A stretch of 64,000 nt of DNA from Bradyrhizobium rifense (GTDB taxonomy: Bacteria > Pseudomonadota > Alphaproteobacteria > Rhizobiales > Xanthobacteraceae): NCBI RefSeq assembly GCF_008123425.1, contig NZ_VSSS01000014.1:186001-250000 (forward strand), given 5' to 3'. Below are positions 8,640-17,245 of the stretch, one piece after another. The notes beneath the pieces are model-generated. The model was given only the letters and a program-made list of their open reading frames with translations, searched no databases and was not told the DNA's origin. Each line of letters opens with the position of its first letter. The stretch's first letter is position 1. A program made the position numbers and the translations under genes.

Positions 8640-10861
8640 GCGTCGCGAGGCTGTCCCGTAGGCATGTCACGCAGTCGCTGGGCGTGGTGCTTGCGACCTT
8701 TGCGCTGCCGTCCCCGCTCGCGTTTGGCCAGGCGCCGGCAAATGTGCCGTTCAGCCTGCGCAACAATCGCAAGCTGGAAGGATGGATCCGCCTGGAGGCG
8801 GATGGGACGGTGATGGTCTTCACCGGCAAGGCCGAGCTCGGTCAGGGGATTTTGACCGCGCTGGCGCAGATCGCGGCCGAAGAGCTCGATGTCGGCTTCG
8901 ACAAGATCCGTATGGTCTCGGCCGACACGTCGCGGGGACCGGACGAGCAGTACACGTTCGGCAGCCAATCGGTCGAGCAGGGCGGCGGCGCCATTCGCGC
9001 GGCCGGCGCGGAGGCGCGTGGCATCCTTGTCGCTGCGGCAGCGCGCCGGTTTGGCGTTCGCGCGGAAGAGCTTAAGGTCAGCAATGGCACGGTCGTTGCG
9101 GCTGATGGTCGGCGCGCGACCTTTTGGGAGCTGGCGAATGAGGGGGCCGGCCTGTTGAAGGGCGATATCGCACTCGCGGCGGCGCCGAAGAAGCCGGGCG
9201 ACTATGCCATCGTCGGCAAGTCGGTCAATCGGATCGATCTGCCCGGCAAGCTGACGGGAGCGCCGTCCTATGTGCAGGACATCAGGCTTCCCGGGATGGT
9301 CTTTGCGCGGGTGGTTCGGCCGCCGCGCTACGGCGCAAGACTTCTTGCATGCGACGAGGCGGCCGTGCGCGCGCGTCCCGGCGTGGTCGCGGTTATCAGC
9401 GACGGCAATTTCCTTGCCGTTGCTGCGGGGCGAGAGGAGCAGGCGATCGCCGCGCGCGATGCGCTTGCCGCGAGCGCGCATTGGAGCGACGACGCGGTCG
9501 AGCTTCCTGACATGGCGAGTTTACGCACCGAGCTGCAGAAGCTGCGCGCGGAAACCATCGTCGTGGGCACGGCCGGTCAGTCGGAGCCGGTGCCGGCCCA
9601 AGCGAGGCGAATGAGCGCCGAATACTCCCGTGCCTATCTCTCCCATGCCGCGATCGGCCCCTCCTGCGCAGTCGCCTGGCTGAAGGACGGGCGCATGACG
9701 GTGTGGTCGCACACCCAGGGTGCGTTTCCCCTGAGGGGCGATCTGGCCAAGGTGCTGGGCATGCAGAATGGCGAGGTCGACGTCGTCCATGTGCCCGGCG
9801 CCGGATGCTACGGGCACAATGGCGCTGATGACGTCGCTCTGGACGCAGCGCTTGTCGCGCGCGCCGTTCCGGGCGCGCCGGTCAAGCTGCAGTGGATGCG
9901 GGACGACGAGTTCGCCTGGGCGCCCTTCGGTCCGGGAATGGCGATGAAGGTCGAGGCGGCGCTCGGATCCGATGGCAGGATCGTCGACTGGTCCTACGAC
10001 GTCTGGAGCAACAGCCATGCGATGCGGCCGGGGCAGGCGGGCGGGGTCAATCTTCTCGCGGCCTGGGACCTGAAAACGCCCTTCGTCAAATCTCCTGCGC
10101 CGCATATCCCGCAGCCGTTCGGCGACGGCGACCGCAATGCGGTGCCTTCGTATGAGCTGCCGCGGAAGGAGATCCGCAATCATCTGCTGCTCGATGCGCC
10201 GGTGCGCAACGGCTCGTTCCGGACGCTGGGCTCGCACGGCAACATCTTCGCGATCGAGTCCTTCATGGACGAGCTCGCCGAAGCCGCCGGCAGCGATCCC
10301 CTGGCGTTCCGCCTTGCCCATCTCAGGGATCCCCGCGCCCAGGCGGTGCTGCGGGTTGCCGCCGACAAGGCGGGATGGGCTCCGGGAAGGAAAGGCGATG
10401 GTCAGCGCGGCCGTGGCCTGGCCTTTTGCCGCTACAAGAGCATCGGGATGTACGCTGCCGTGGTGGTTGACGTTGAGGTCGACCGCAAGACGGGTGTCAT
10501 CAAGGTCCTCCGCGTGGTGATGGCGGCCGATATCGGTCTCGTCGTCAATCCCGACGGCGCGAAGAACCAGCTTGAAGGCGGCATCGTTCAGGCGGTCAGT
10601 CTCGCGCTGAAGGAGCAGGTCACATTCGACCGGCGTCAGATCACGAGCCGGGACTGGTCGGGATATTCCGTCCTCACCTTCTCTGAGGTCCCCAACATTG
10701 ACATCGTTTTGGTGCAACGGAGCGATCCGCCGCTCGGCGCGGGGGAAGGCTCACTGCCGCCAACCTCGGCTGCCCTTGCCAACGCATTCGCCCACGCAAC
10801 CGGCCGGCGATTGCGAGAGCTGCCCATGACGCCGGAGCGCGTCAAGGCCACGCTGTCCTGA
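8636..10861 (+). CDS. molybdopterin-binding subunit of oxidoreductase (IorB-like), Tat-like leader
   Basis: This 741-residue large subunit of the xanthine dehydrogenase family carries the molybdopterin cytosine dinucleotide site. I chose the ATG at 8636, which overlaps the previous stop and begins an N-terminus with SRRHVTQSLGV followed by a hydrophobic stretch and an alanine-rich cleavage region. This resembles the twin-arginine leaders of IorB-type periplasmic or membrane-facing enzymes. The GGGAGEGSLPPTSAA-like tail contains the conserved catalytic glutamate region (GAGEGSLPP). The likely reaction is hydroxylation of an N-heteroaromatic ring or oxidation of an aldehyde, with electrons passed to a cytochrome. 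Longer in-frame ORF sequence upstream is a shadow of the small subunit. Confidence 0.9.
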   Translation: MSVARLSRRHVTQSLGVVLATFALPSPLAFGQAPANVPFSLRNNRKLEGWIRLEADGTVMVFTGKAELGQGILTALAQIAAEELDVGFDKIRMVSADTSRGPDEQYTFGSQSVEQGGGAIRAAGAEARGILVAAAARRFGVRAEELKVSNGTVVAADGRRATFWELANEGAGLLKGDIALAAAPKKPGDYAIVGKSVNRIDLPGKLTGAPSYVQDIRLPGMVFARVVRPPRYGARLLACDEAAVRARPGVVAVISDGNFLAVAAGREEQAIAARDALAASAHWSDDAVELPDMASLRTELQKLRAETIVVGTAGQSEPVPAQARRMSAEYSRAYLSHAAIGPSCAVAWLKDGRMTVWSHTQGAFPLRGDLAKVLGMQNGEVDVVHVPGAGCYGHNGADDVALDAALVARAVPGAPVKLQWMRDDEFAWAPFGPGMAMKVEAALGSDGRIVDWSYDVWSNSHAMRPGQAGGVNLLAAWDLKTPFVKSPAPHIPQPFGDGDRNAVPSYELPRKEIRNHLLLDAPVRNGSFRTLGSHGNIFAIESFMDELAEAAGSDPLAFRLAHLRDPRAQAVLRVAADKAGWAPGRKGDGQRGRGLAFCRYKSIGMYAAVVVDVEVDRKTGVIKVLRVVMAADIGLVVNPDGAKNQLEGGIVQAVSLALKEQVTFDRRQITSRDWSGYSVLTFSEVPNIDIVLVQRSDPPLGAGEGSLPPTSAALANAFAHATGRRLRELPMTPERVKATLS

Positions 10862-10901
10862 TCGGCTGGATTCAAGAACCAAAAAATGCCGGAGGAAACA
10901 T

Positions 10902-11786
10902 ATGAAGACATTCGACCCGAAGGTGTTTCGGCTTGGATACGTCGCACTGGCAACGGCGGACATTGAACGAACGAAGCAGCACTATCTCAAAGCCATCGGA
11001 TTGACCCAGACGGCGACGGGCGACGACGGATCGGTCTTCCTGTCGCTCGGCTATGACCAGCACAACATCGTACTCAGTCCAGCCGGAGAGAAGGCGTTGC
11101 GTCACGTCGGTTTTCAGCTGAATCCAGGTATTGCTGTAGCGGAGTTCGCCAAGCAGGTGAGGGCATTTGGTCTGGTCGCAGAAATCAAGACGGACTCTCA
11201 GCCGGGAATCGCCGAGCTTGTCGAGGTCGAGGGCCCCGGCAACAGCATCTTCCAGTTCTACGGCACAATGGAAGCCCCGGCGCCGGGATTCAAGAAGACC
11301 GCCGTGGCGCCGGTTCGGCTGGGACATCTCGCCGTCGTTTCACCGGAAGGTGAGAAGCTTGTCAAATTCTACGAGGAATTTCTGGGCTTTCGCTACACGG
11401 ACGATATCCAGGGGATCGCGACCTTTCTCACCTGCAACCGAGAACACCACGTAGTCAACGTGGTCAGCGCCCCGGAGTCTCGGCTTCATCACATCGCCTT
11501 CGAGCTCAAGGACACCGCATACCATGCAGTGGCGGCGGACAGTCTTCGTGCCGCCGGGGTCAAGCAACTCTGGGGCCCCTCGGGCCACAACATCGCCGGC
11601 TATCACTATGATCCCGACAAGGTGATCGTCGAGCTTTACACGGAGATGGATCAATTCATTCCGGAACTCGGCTTCCACGAACCAAGGCCTTGGCATGAAC
11701 ACCTCCCGATGCGCCCCAGGACCTGGCAGCTCACTGAACTGAACGCCTGGGGAGCCGAGTTCAGCTTCAATCTGGCTCAGGGGTGA
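10902..11786 (+). CDS. VOC family protein, extradiol dioxygenase-like
   Basis: This is a second two-domain VOC protein, 294 residues. Potential iron ligands are H142 (RLGHLAV), H196 or H197 (RLHHIAF) and E244 (VIVELYT), in the same arrangement as the dioxygenase encoded at 7213 but with low overall identity. It starts after GGAGGAAAC, 40 bp behind the molybdenum oxidoreductase. Either it cleaves a second diol in the pathway or it is a differently specialised member of the family. The C-terminal stretch HEPRPWHEHLPMRPRTW is typical of this uncharacterised group. Confidence 0.82.
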   Translation: MKTFDPKVFRLGYVALATADIERTKQHYLKAIGLTQTATGDDGSVFLSLGYDQHNIVLSPAGEKALRHVGFQLNPGIAVAEFAKQVRAFGLVAEIKTDSQPGIAELVEVEGPGNSIFQFYGTMEAPAPGFKKTAVAPVRLGHLAVVSPEGEKLVKFYEEFLGFRYTDDIQGIATFLTCNREHHVVNVVSAPESRLHHIAFELKDTAYHAVAADSLRAAGVKQLWGPSGHNIAGYHYDPDKVIVELYTEMDQFIPELGFHEPRPWHEHLPMRPRTWQLTELNAWGAEFSFNLAQG

Positions 11787-11840
11787 TCCCCTGGGCTCGC
11801 AGGTCCAGTCGCTTACAGCGCGTAAGGAAGGAAGGCAGCA

Positions 11841-12842
11841 ATGAAGAACCGCCAGATTTGGCTACGCTCCCGCCCGAACGGCATTCCTCAGGCGGCAGAT
11901 TTTGATCTCCGCGAAGTCGAGTCGCCGACTTTGTCTGATGGAGAATTTCTGATTCACAACTCCTATCTCTCTGCTGATCCCGCCATGCGCGGATGGATCG
12001 CTGACAAGAGCACGTATTGGCCAAGAATAGAGGTGGGCGACACCATGCGGGCATTTGCTGCCGGCGAGGTCGTTGAATCGCGCAATCCTGCCTATGCTGT
12101 CGGCGACAAGGTCATGGGCATATTCGGTTGGCAGGATTACTCCGCGGTCAAGCAACCCCAGGTGATGCGCAAGGTCCAGGAAGCGGATTTGCCGCTGTCG
12201 CTCTCTTTAGGGATTCTGGGGCTCAATGGGCTCACTGCGTATTTCGGCCTGTTGGATGTCTGCCGGCCGAAGTCGGGAGAAACTGTTGCGGTTTCGACCG
12301 CGGCCGGAGGTGTCGGCTCCGCCGTCGGGCAGATCGCAAAGATCAAGGGATGTCGCACGATCGGGTTCGCTGGCGGACCCGAGAAGGTTCGACAGTGTGT
12401 CGAGGATTTCGGCTACGATCACGCAATCGACTACAAGGCAACGAAGGGCCTTGACGAGGCGGTGGTAGAGCGCTGTCCGGATGGGATTGATGCATTCTTC
12501 GACAACACGTCGGGCGCGGTCCACGATGCTGTTCTTCGCCGCATCAATCTGGGGGCACGAATAGCGATCTGCGGTACGGCGTCCTACGCGAGCTGGGATC
12601 CATGGAATGAGGGGCCGCGCCCGGAGCGGCATTTACTCGTCAAGCGCGCGATCATGCAAGGCTTTCTGACGACCGACTTCGCACCAAGGTACGAGGAGGG
12701 AGTAGCTGCGCTCGCCGGCTGGATCCGAGAAGGACGTCTCAAATATCGGGAGGACGTCCTGGAGGGCATTGAGGCCGCGCCCGCGTCAATCGCAATGCTT
12801 TATGCCGGCGAGAATCGAGGAAAACTTATTATCAGACTGTAG
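11841..12842 (+). CDS. NADP-dependent medium-chain oxidoreductase
   Basis: This 333-residue zinc-free MDR protein belongs to the quinone oxidoreductase/leukotriene B4 dehydrogenase/CurA group that reduces activated double bonds with NADPH. The early RPNGIPQAADFDLRE segment is characteristic of the group. The nucleotide-binding motif AAGGVGSAVGQIAK is at about residues 155-168, followed by the GGPEKVRQ phosphate-binding stretch. The start follows AAGGAAGG. It is the last gene of the module-1 run and probably reduces an enone or enoyl intermediate generated by ring cleavage. The exact substrate is unknown. Confidence 0.85.
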   Translation: MKNRQIWLRSRPNGIPQAADFDLREVESPTLSDGEFLIHNSYLSADPAMRGWIADKSTYWPRIEVGDTMRAFAAGEVVESRNPAYAVGDKVMGIFGWQDYSAVKQPQVMRKVQEADLPLSLSLGILGLNGLTAYFGLLDVCRPKSGETVAVSTAAGGVGSAVGQIAKIKGCRTIGFAGGPEKVRQCVEDFGYDHAIDYKATKGLDEAVVERCPDGIDAFFDNTSGAVHDAVLRRINLGARIAICGTASYASWDPWNEGPRPERHLLVKRAIMQGFLTTDFAPRYEEGVAALAGWIREGRLKYREDVLEGIEAAPASIAMLYAGENRGKLIIRL

Positions 12843-13764
12843 GCGAGGAAAGCGAAATTCGGGACGATCTCTACCTAGGCGTCTTCAGCGTCCACATCGA
12901 AGAACTGGAGCTATCGGTAGCGGAAGGATGGCAAGCAGTGCTGGCCATGCCTAGACGATCACCTGAAATAGCAAGTTGAGATGGTTGCAGGTCCCCCGAT
13001 TTGAACCTACCGTTCGACAAGCTTCTGAGCTTAGGCAGACGATCGGTGGAAATATCGCAGATTTGCGGCGTGTGGGGAAAAGCGCTAGCGGTCTCGTGAC
13101 TCCAATCCCCGACACGGCAGCTGCCGAAATAACGAGGCTCGACCACAGACGCAATGCAGGTTTACCCGTACGTTTGGCGGAATGGGCGAATGGGCGTTGA
13201 GTTTCTAAGAGTATACGCTTCCTGATCAGGGGCTCCGTCAGACCACCATCCAACCGATGAGTGAGCGACGATTGCATTCAACATCACCCAAGTCCCGCCT
13301 GGCGCCATCGAGCGGACTGCTGTGCGCGAACTCGCGCCGAACGAAAAGCCCACGTATCTGGTGCGGTTCCTGGTGCGGTCGTCGCGCCGAGAGCAACGAA
13401 GACCAAGTAGGATACTGATATTCTTGGTGGGCCCGGCAGGACTCGAACCTGCAACCAGACCGTTGTGAGCGGTGGGCCAACCGGACCTCGCGTAGGACAG
13501 GGCTCTTCTACTAGCCGCTCGGCAATCGCCAAGCTCAAGAGGTGTAGGTCACAGCAAAAAGTAGCCCAAACTTCTTCGCTGAATCCGAGAACGCTCTATA
13601 GACGTCCTCCTCGGTGAGGCGGGGTGGCGAACCATTCTTTTCAATCGGGGGCAAATTCGCGCGGCGCGCGAATGCTTTCGAAGTGCGCTCGGCACCGCGG
13701 TCGACGCGACGATCATGCCACTCATCTTGCCTATACTTGAGACCATCAAACAGGAGACATGGAC
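12843..13764. other. gene-poor scar region with tRNA remnant
   Basis: These roughly 920 bases hold no convincing complete gene. An open + frame at the left edge ends in VHIEELELSVAEGWQAVL but has no start, so it may be the tail of a decayed gene. The tRNA 3' half at 13425-13473 lies here. A short + frame near 13275-13400 (VRELAPNEKPTYLVRFLVR) may be an integrase N-terminal remnant, but that is weak. The mixture suggests repeated insertion and deletion. Confidence 0.5.
13425..13473 (-). pseudogene. 3' half of a tRNA gene (attachment-site-like remnant)
   Basis: Read on the minus strand, the end at 13425 is CCA. It is preceded by a discriminator A, the acceptor strand CGGGCCC, an exact 5-bp T stem (GCAGG/CCTGC) with loop TTCGAGT, a variable region, and an anticodon arm of ACCG/CGGT around CTCACAA. 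Homology stops at the 5' side of the anticodon stem; no D arm or 5' acceptor strand follows. A stranded tRNA 3' half is what tRNA-targeting integrative elements leave at one end. The loop would give anticodon CAC, but the gene is not functional. Confidence 0.62.
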
Positions 13765-14487
13765 ATGTTGCTCACCGATTTCGACGCACTGACCTTCGAC
13801 TGCTACGGCACTCTGATCGATTGGGAGACCGGGATGGTCGAAGCTCTGAAGGGCCTCACGGATCGCGCAAAGCGTTCGCTCACGCGCGACGAGATTCCGG
13901 AAGCGCACGCTCGTCATGAATCGAGCCAACAGAAGTATACCCCGGCGAGGCCATATCGGGATCTGCTACCTATCGTCTACAAGCGCCTCGCCGAGGAGTG
14001 GGGCGTGCACGTCACACACGAAGATTGTGTCGAATACGGCCGGTCCGTCGGAAATTGGCCAGCGTTCGAGGATTCACCGGGAGCGCTCCAGTACCTCAAG
14101 AAGTATTTCAAGCTCGTCATCCTTTCGAACGTGGACAACGAGACGTTTCGAGCGAGCAACCGCAGGCTTCAGGAGGAATTCGACGCGATCTATACCGCGG
14201 AGGACATTGGATCCTATAAACCGTCGTCCCGAAACTTCGACTACATGATCGAAAAGCTGGGAGAGATCGGCGTGAAGAAGGAGAAGATCCTACACACGGC
14301 CGAGAGCATGTTCCACGACCACAAGCCGGCGAACGAGCACGGCTTGAAGTCGTGCTGGATCTATCGTCGTCACGCCCAGCAGGGATTCGGAGCAACTATG
14401 AATCCGGGGCAGATGCCTCACGTAGACTTCAGGTTCAACAGCATGCATGATCTCGTAAAGGCTCATCAGGAACAGTTGGTGAAGTGA
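13765..14487 (+). CDS. haloacid dehalogenase, type II
   Basis: This 240-residue HAD-superfamily hydrolase starts FDALTFDCYGTLIDW. The nucleophile Asp is at about residue 12 of the chosen start, as in L-2-haloacid dehalogenases (EC 3.8.1.2). Motif 2 is LSNVDN and the downstream motif SYKPSSRNF supplies the lysine. The ATG at 13765 is preferred over 13759 because the CAGGAG sequence is 8 bases upstream of it rather than 2. It hydrolyses a carbon-halogen bond in short 2-haloacids or, in some relatives, a phosphate. It stands alone between the scar region and the first dispersed repeat. Confidence 0.85.
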   Translation: MLLTDFDALTFDCYGTLIDWETGMVEALKGLTDRAKRSLTRDEIPEAHARHESSQQKYTPARPYRDLLPIVYKRLAEEWGVHVTHEDCVEYGRSVGNWPAFEDSPGALQYLKKYFKLVILSNVDNETFRASNRRLQEEFDAIYTAEDIGSYKPSSRNFDYMIEKLGEIGVKKEKILHTAESMFHDHKPANEHGLKSCWIYRRHAQQGFGATMNPGQMPHVDFRFNSMHDLVKAHQEQLVK

Positions 14488-14495
14488 TGTGCCCA

Positions 14496-14525
14496 CCCTG
14501 GCCTCGGGCCGCCTGGCGGCCAGGG
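14496..14525 (+). terminator. possible terminator hairpin after dehalogenase
   Basis: CCCTGGCC (14496-14503) pairs exactly with GGCCAGGG (14518-14525) around a 14-base loop. It lies just after the dehalogenase stop. No clear T-tract follows, so intrinsic termination is only possible. Confidence 0.4.
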
Positions 14526-14617
14526 ACCTCGCGACTTACAGGAGCGCATCCGCCGGCGAAGGCAACCTATGGCCAAAGCGGACTACCCTTGTTCGGTCTC
14601 GATCTTCTTGGCCGAAA

Positions 14618-14732
14618 GTAGCTTAAACTTGCCGATCATGGATTGGAGCGAGAGTTCATGTTTCTCAGTTGTGTTAGAGGGCCGCGTGTGCGCCGGGAGA
14701 CGGAGATAAATCCATTGAAGACTAGCGTCGGC
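14618..14732 (+). repeat. dispersed module-border repeat, copy A
   Basis: This copy shares the core ATTGGAGCGAGAGTTCA, a TTAGAGG block and a GCGTGTGC...CCGGGAGA block with copies at 38708 and 51905. It is the most diverged copy and lacks 9 bases (one GTGTGCAC unit) in the middle. It lies between module 1 and the N-heterocycle module, in the same orientation as the others. Confidence 0.7.
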
Positions 14733-15068
14733 CGTCGAATCGGAGGTGGATTGCTGCCCCGAGAGAAGCGTTGAGGGCCCTCAATATCTTGTTCCTGCGG
14801 TCTGCTACGTAGAGGCGCCCGCCTCGTTCGCACGGATTGGTCGCGATGATACCGCGATCCTTTTGCGAACGACATGATCCGCGCCAACGTCATCCAGGCG
14901 TAATCCGCTTTGGCGGTGTCTCTGCGAACAAGTCGCGGGAGGTCTTGAATTCGCCGCGGACGCGACGGCCCGCAAGAGCTGTCACTGGCAGGTCGTCGAA
15001 AGGTTCTTGGTCGTCCAGTTCATGGAATGGTCCGTCAGAGTTGGCTTGATCGAGCGGCGGTGGTGAAA

Positions 15069-15093
15069 GGAGGACGGGCGCGCCCCGTCCTCC
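15069..15093 (-). terminator. strong hairpin terminator of the minus-strand ABC operon
   Basis: GGAGGACGGG (15069-15078) and CCCGTCCTCC (15084-15093) form perfect 10-bp arms with a 5-base loop. The hairpin is 7 bases past the stop of the substrate-binding protein gene. A short T run follows in the minus direction. Confidence 0.7.
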
Positions 15094-15099
15094 CCTGGG

Positions 15100-16089
15100 T
15101 CACTTCTTCATCGCCTCATAGATCGCAAAGCTGTAGGCGCCTTCGGGCTTCTTGGTGATGACGGGATCGGAACCGCCCGACATCAGGGTTGCGACCGTGC
15201 GGTCGAAGTCCTTGACGTCGAGCTTGCCGTCGGCGTCGCCGAGCAGCTTGCCGATTTCGCCCATCATCCGCTTCTGGTCCTTCTCGGTCTTGGCGCCGGT
15301 CGAGTCCGCGGCGAGGATGATCTTCACGGCCTCATCGGGATGCGCCTTGGCGTATTCCCAGCCCTTCATCGAGGCCTTCACGAACTTCGCCATCTTGGCG
15401 ACGAAGGCCGGGTCCTTCAGATTCTTTTCGAGCACGTAGAGGCCGTCCTCCAGCGTGGCGACGCCTTCGTCTTCGTATTTGAAGACCACGAGCTGGCTCG
15501 GTTTGTAGCCGCCGTCGATCACCTGCCAATATTCGTTGTAGGTCATCGTGGAGACGCAGTCGGCCTGCTTCTGGAGGATAGGGTCGACGTTGAAGCCCTG
15601 CTTGATTACCTTGACGCCGCCCGGCGAGCTGTCGGTCTTGAAGCCGAGCTTCGACATCCAGGAAAGGAACGGATATTCGTTGCCGCCGTACCAGACGCCG
15701 AGCGTCTTGCCCTTGAGGTCGGCAGGCTTCTTGATGCCGGTGTCGGCGCGGCAGGTCAGCTCCAGGCCGCTCTTCTTGAAGGTCTGCGAGATGTTGACGA
15801 GCGGGACACCCTTCTCGCGCGAGGCGAGCGCGGACGGCATCCAGTCGACGGTCACGTCGGCGCCGCCGCCGGCGATCACCTGCGGGGGCGCCACGTCAGG
15901 GCCACCCGGCTTGATGGTGACGTCGAGGCCGGCCTCCTTGTAGAAGCCCTTGTCCCTGGCGACGAAGTAGCCGGCGAATTGCGCCTGGGCGACCCATTTG
16001 AGCTGGATGGTGACGGTTTCGGCTGCTTGTGCGTTCGAAAGCGTCAGGCCGAGCGAAAGACCTGCGGCCAGTGCCAATGCGTGCTTCAT
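15100..16089 (-). CDS. ABC transporter substrate-binding protein (NMT1/THI5-like)
   Basis: This 329-residue periplasmic binding protein has a typical signal peptide (MKHALALAAGLSLGLTLSNAQA, cleaved near residue 22). The family hallmark LKWVAQAQFAGYFVARDKGFYKEAGLDV follows. Proteins of this type bind thiamine pyrimidine precursors, riboflavin-like compounds, nitrate, taurine or other small anions and heterocycles. The ATG at 16089 was chosen because it begins the signal peptide. It is the last gene of the operon ATPase-permease-permease-SBP. The neighbouring heterocycle enzymes suggest a nitrogen-heterocyclic ligand, which is an inference. Confidence 0.9.
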   Translation of the reverse strand: MKHALALAAGLSLGLTLSNAQAAETVTIQLKWVAQAQFAGYFVARDKGFYKEAGLDVTIKPGGPDVAPPQVIAGGGADVTVDWMPSALASREKGVPLVNISQTFKKSGLELTCRADTGIKKPADLKGKTLGVWYGGNEYPFLSWMSKLGFKTDSSPGGVKVIKQGFNVDPILQKQADCVSTMTYNEYWQVIDGGYKPSQLVVFKYEDEGVATLEDGLYVLEKNLKDPAFVAKMAKFVKASMKGWEYAKAHPDEAVKIILAADSTGAKTEKDQKRMMGEIGKLLGDADGKLDVKDFDRTVATLMSGGSDPVITKKPEGAYSFAIYEAMKK

Positions 16090-16123
16090 GCAAGACTCCA
16101 AATTCAAAGTGGACCTTGCCGAC

Positions 16124-17245
16124 CTAGGTCCGGTAGGACGGATGCCAAAACGTTGTCGCGCGTTCGGCGAGCGTGACAAAGCCGTAGAAAGCCATTCCGG
16201 CCAGGGCGGCCAATGCAATCTCCGCCCAGACCATGTCGATGGCCATGCGGCCCGCCTCGGTGGAGATGCGAAATCCGATACCCTGCGTCGGAGTTCCGAA
16301 AAACTCTGCAACGATCGCGCCAATCAGGGCGAGCGTGGCGTTGATCTTGAGCGCGTTGAAGATGAACGGAAGCGCGGCGGGCAGATAAAGCTTGGTGAGC
16401 GCCTGGGAATGGGTGGCGCCGTAAGAGCGCATCAGGTCGCGTTCGATATGGCCGGCCGCATTCAGCCCGGCGATGGCGTTCACCAGCATCGGAAAGAAGG
16501 TCACGAGCACGACCACGGCGGCTTTCGAGGGCCAGTCGAAGCCGAACCACATCACCATGATGGGAGCGACACCGACAAGCGGAAGCGCCGAAAAGAAGTT
16601 GCCGAGCGGCAGCAGCCCGCGGCCGAGGAAAGCGTAGCGGTGCGCCAGGATCGCAACCAGAAGCCCGGCGCCGCAGCCGATGAAATAGCCTGCCAGCACG
16701 CCACGCACGAAGGTCTGGACGAAGTCGGCGCCAAGGGTCGGCAGCGAATGGATGAATCTCGTCGCCGCCGCGCTCGGCGACGGCAGCAGCACCGGCGGCA
16801 CACCGAAACCGCGCACCGCGACCTCCCAGAGATAGAACACGGTGAGACCGAACAGGAGCGGGACCAGCAGATCGAGCGCGCGTTGTAGCTTGCCCCGGAC
16901 CTGATGTGTCCCGGCGAGATTGACCACGCCGAGTGCTGCCGACAGCCAGCAGGCCATCACGATCATCCAGAAGCCGGCGCGTGCCGCCCCCGCCACGGCC
17001 GCATCGTCCAGCAGGACCAGCGAGGCGGCGGCGGCAAGCGTCGCGCCGGCAAGACCGGGAAGTGTCGCTCGTTGGTCCGACAGCCTGGCGGCCAGCAGGA
17101 ACAAGATGCCGGCTGCACCGACAATGGGCCAGACGATAGGATGAGCCGATAAAGGCGGCGATTGCGGCGCGAGCGGAAGCAAGAAAGCGAGCGCCAGCGC
17201 GGCGGTTGCGGCGATGAATCCCAGCCTCAGCTTGCGCGGATCCAT
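16124..17245 (-). CDS. ABC transporter permease with N-terminal membrane extension
   Basis: This 373-residue permease has the BPD_transp_1 domain in its C-terminal two-thirds; the EAA loop region reads RSYGATHSQALTKLYLPAALP. About four extra hydrophobic segments occupy roughly the first 120 residues, before the usual WEVAVRGFGVPPVLLPSP entry. The start at 17245 overlaps the stop of the preceding permease gene by one base (TGATG), giving translational coupling. It presumably pairs with the other permease as a heterodimer served by the ATPase encoded first in this operon. Confidence 0.88.
   Translation of the reverse strand: MDPRKLRLGFIAATAALALAFLLPLAPQSPPLSAHPIVWPIVGAAGILFLLAARLSDQRATLPGLAGATLAAAASLVLLDDAAVAGAARAGFWMIVMACWLSAALGVVNLAGTHQVRGKLQRALDLLVPLLFGLTVFYLWEVAVRGFGVPPVLLPSPSAAATRFIHSLPTLGADFVQTFVRGVLAGYFIGCGAGLLVAILAHRYAFLGRGLLPLGNFFSALPLVGVAPIMVMWFGFDWPSKAAVVVLVTFFPMLVNAIAGLNAAGHIERDLMRSYGATHSQALTKLYLPAALPFIFNALKINATLALIGAIVAEFFGTPTQGIGFRISTEAGRMAIDMVWAEIALAALAGMAFYGFVTLAERATTFWHPSYRT

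Larger units (their letters stand above)
14488..15099. other. intergenic region with hairpins and repeat copy A
   Basis: About 610 bases separate the dehalogenase from the convergent substrate-binding protein gene. They hold a GC-rich hairpin behind the dehalogenase, one copy of the dispersed module-border repeat and a terminator for the minus-strand operon. I see no credible coding region; the short ORFs present have no start signals or recognisable products. Confidence 0.6.

Noticed and set aside
12974..13032. tRNA-like sequence with GATTTGAACCTACC and a CCA-like end on the minus strand
   Set aside because: The T-loop resembles an initiator-type tRNA, but the T stem does not pair (GTAGG against CGGGG) and no anticodon arm or D arm can be folded.
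13275..13410. possible integrase N-terminal remnant near the tRNA half
   Set aside because: The + frame VRELAPNEKPTYLVRFLV is only vaguely like tyrosine recombinases, is short, and has no catalytic residues, so it is not annotated as a gene.
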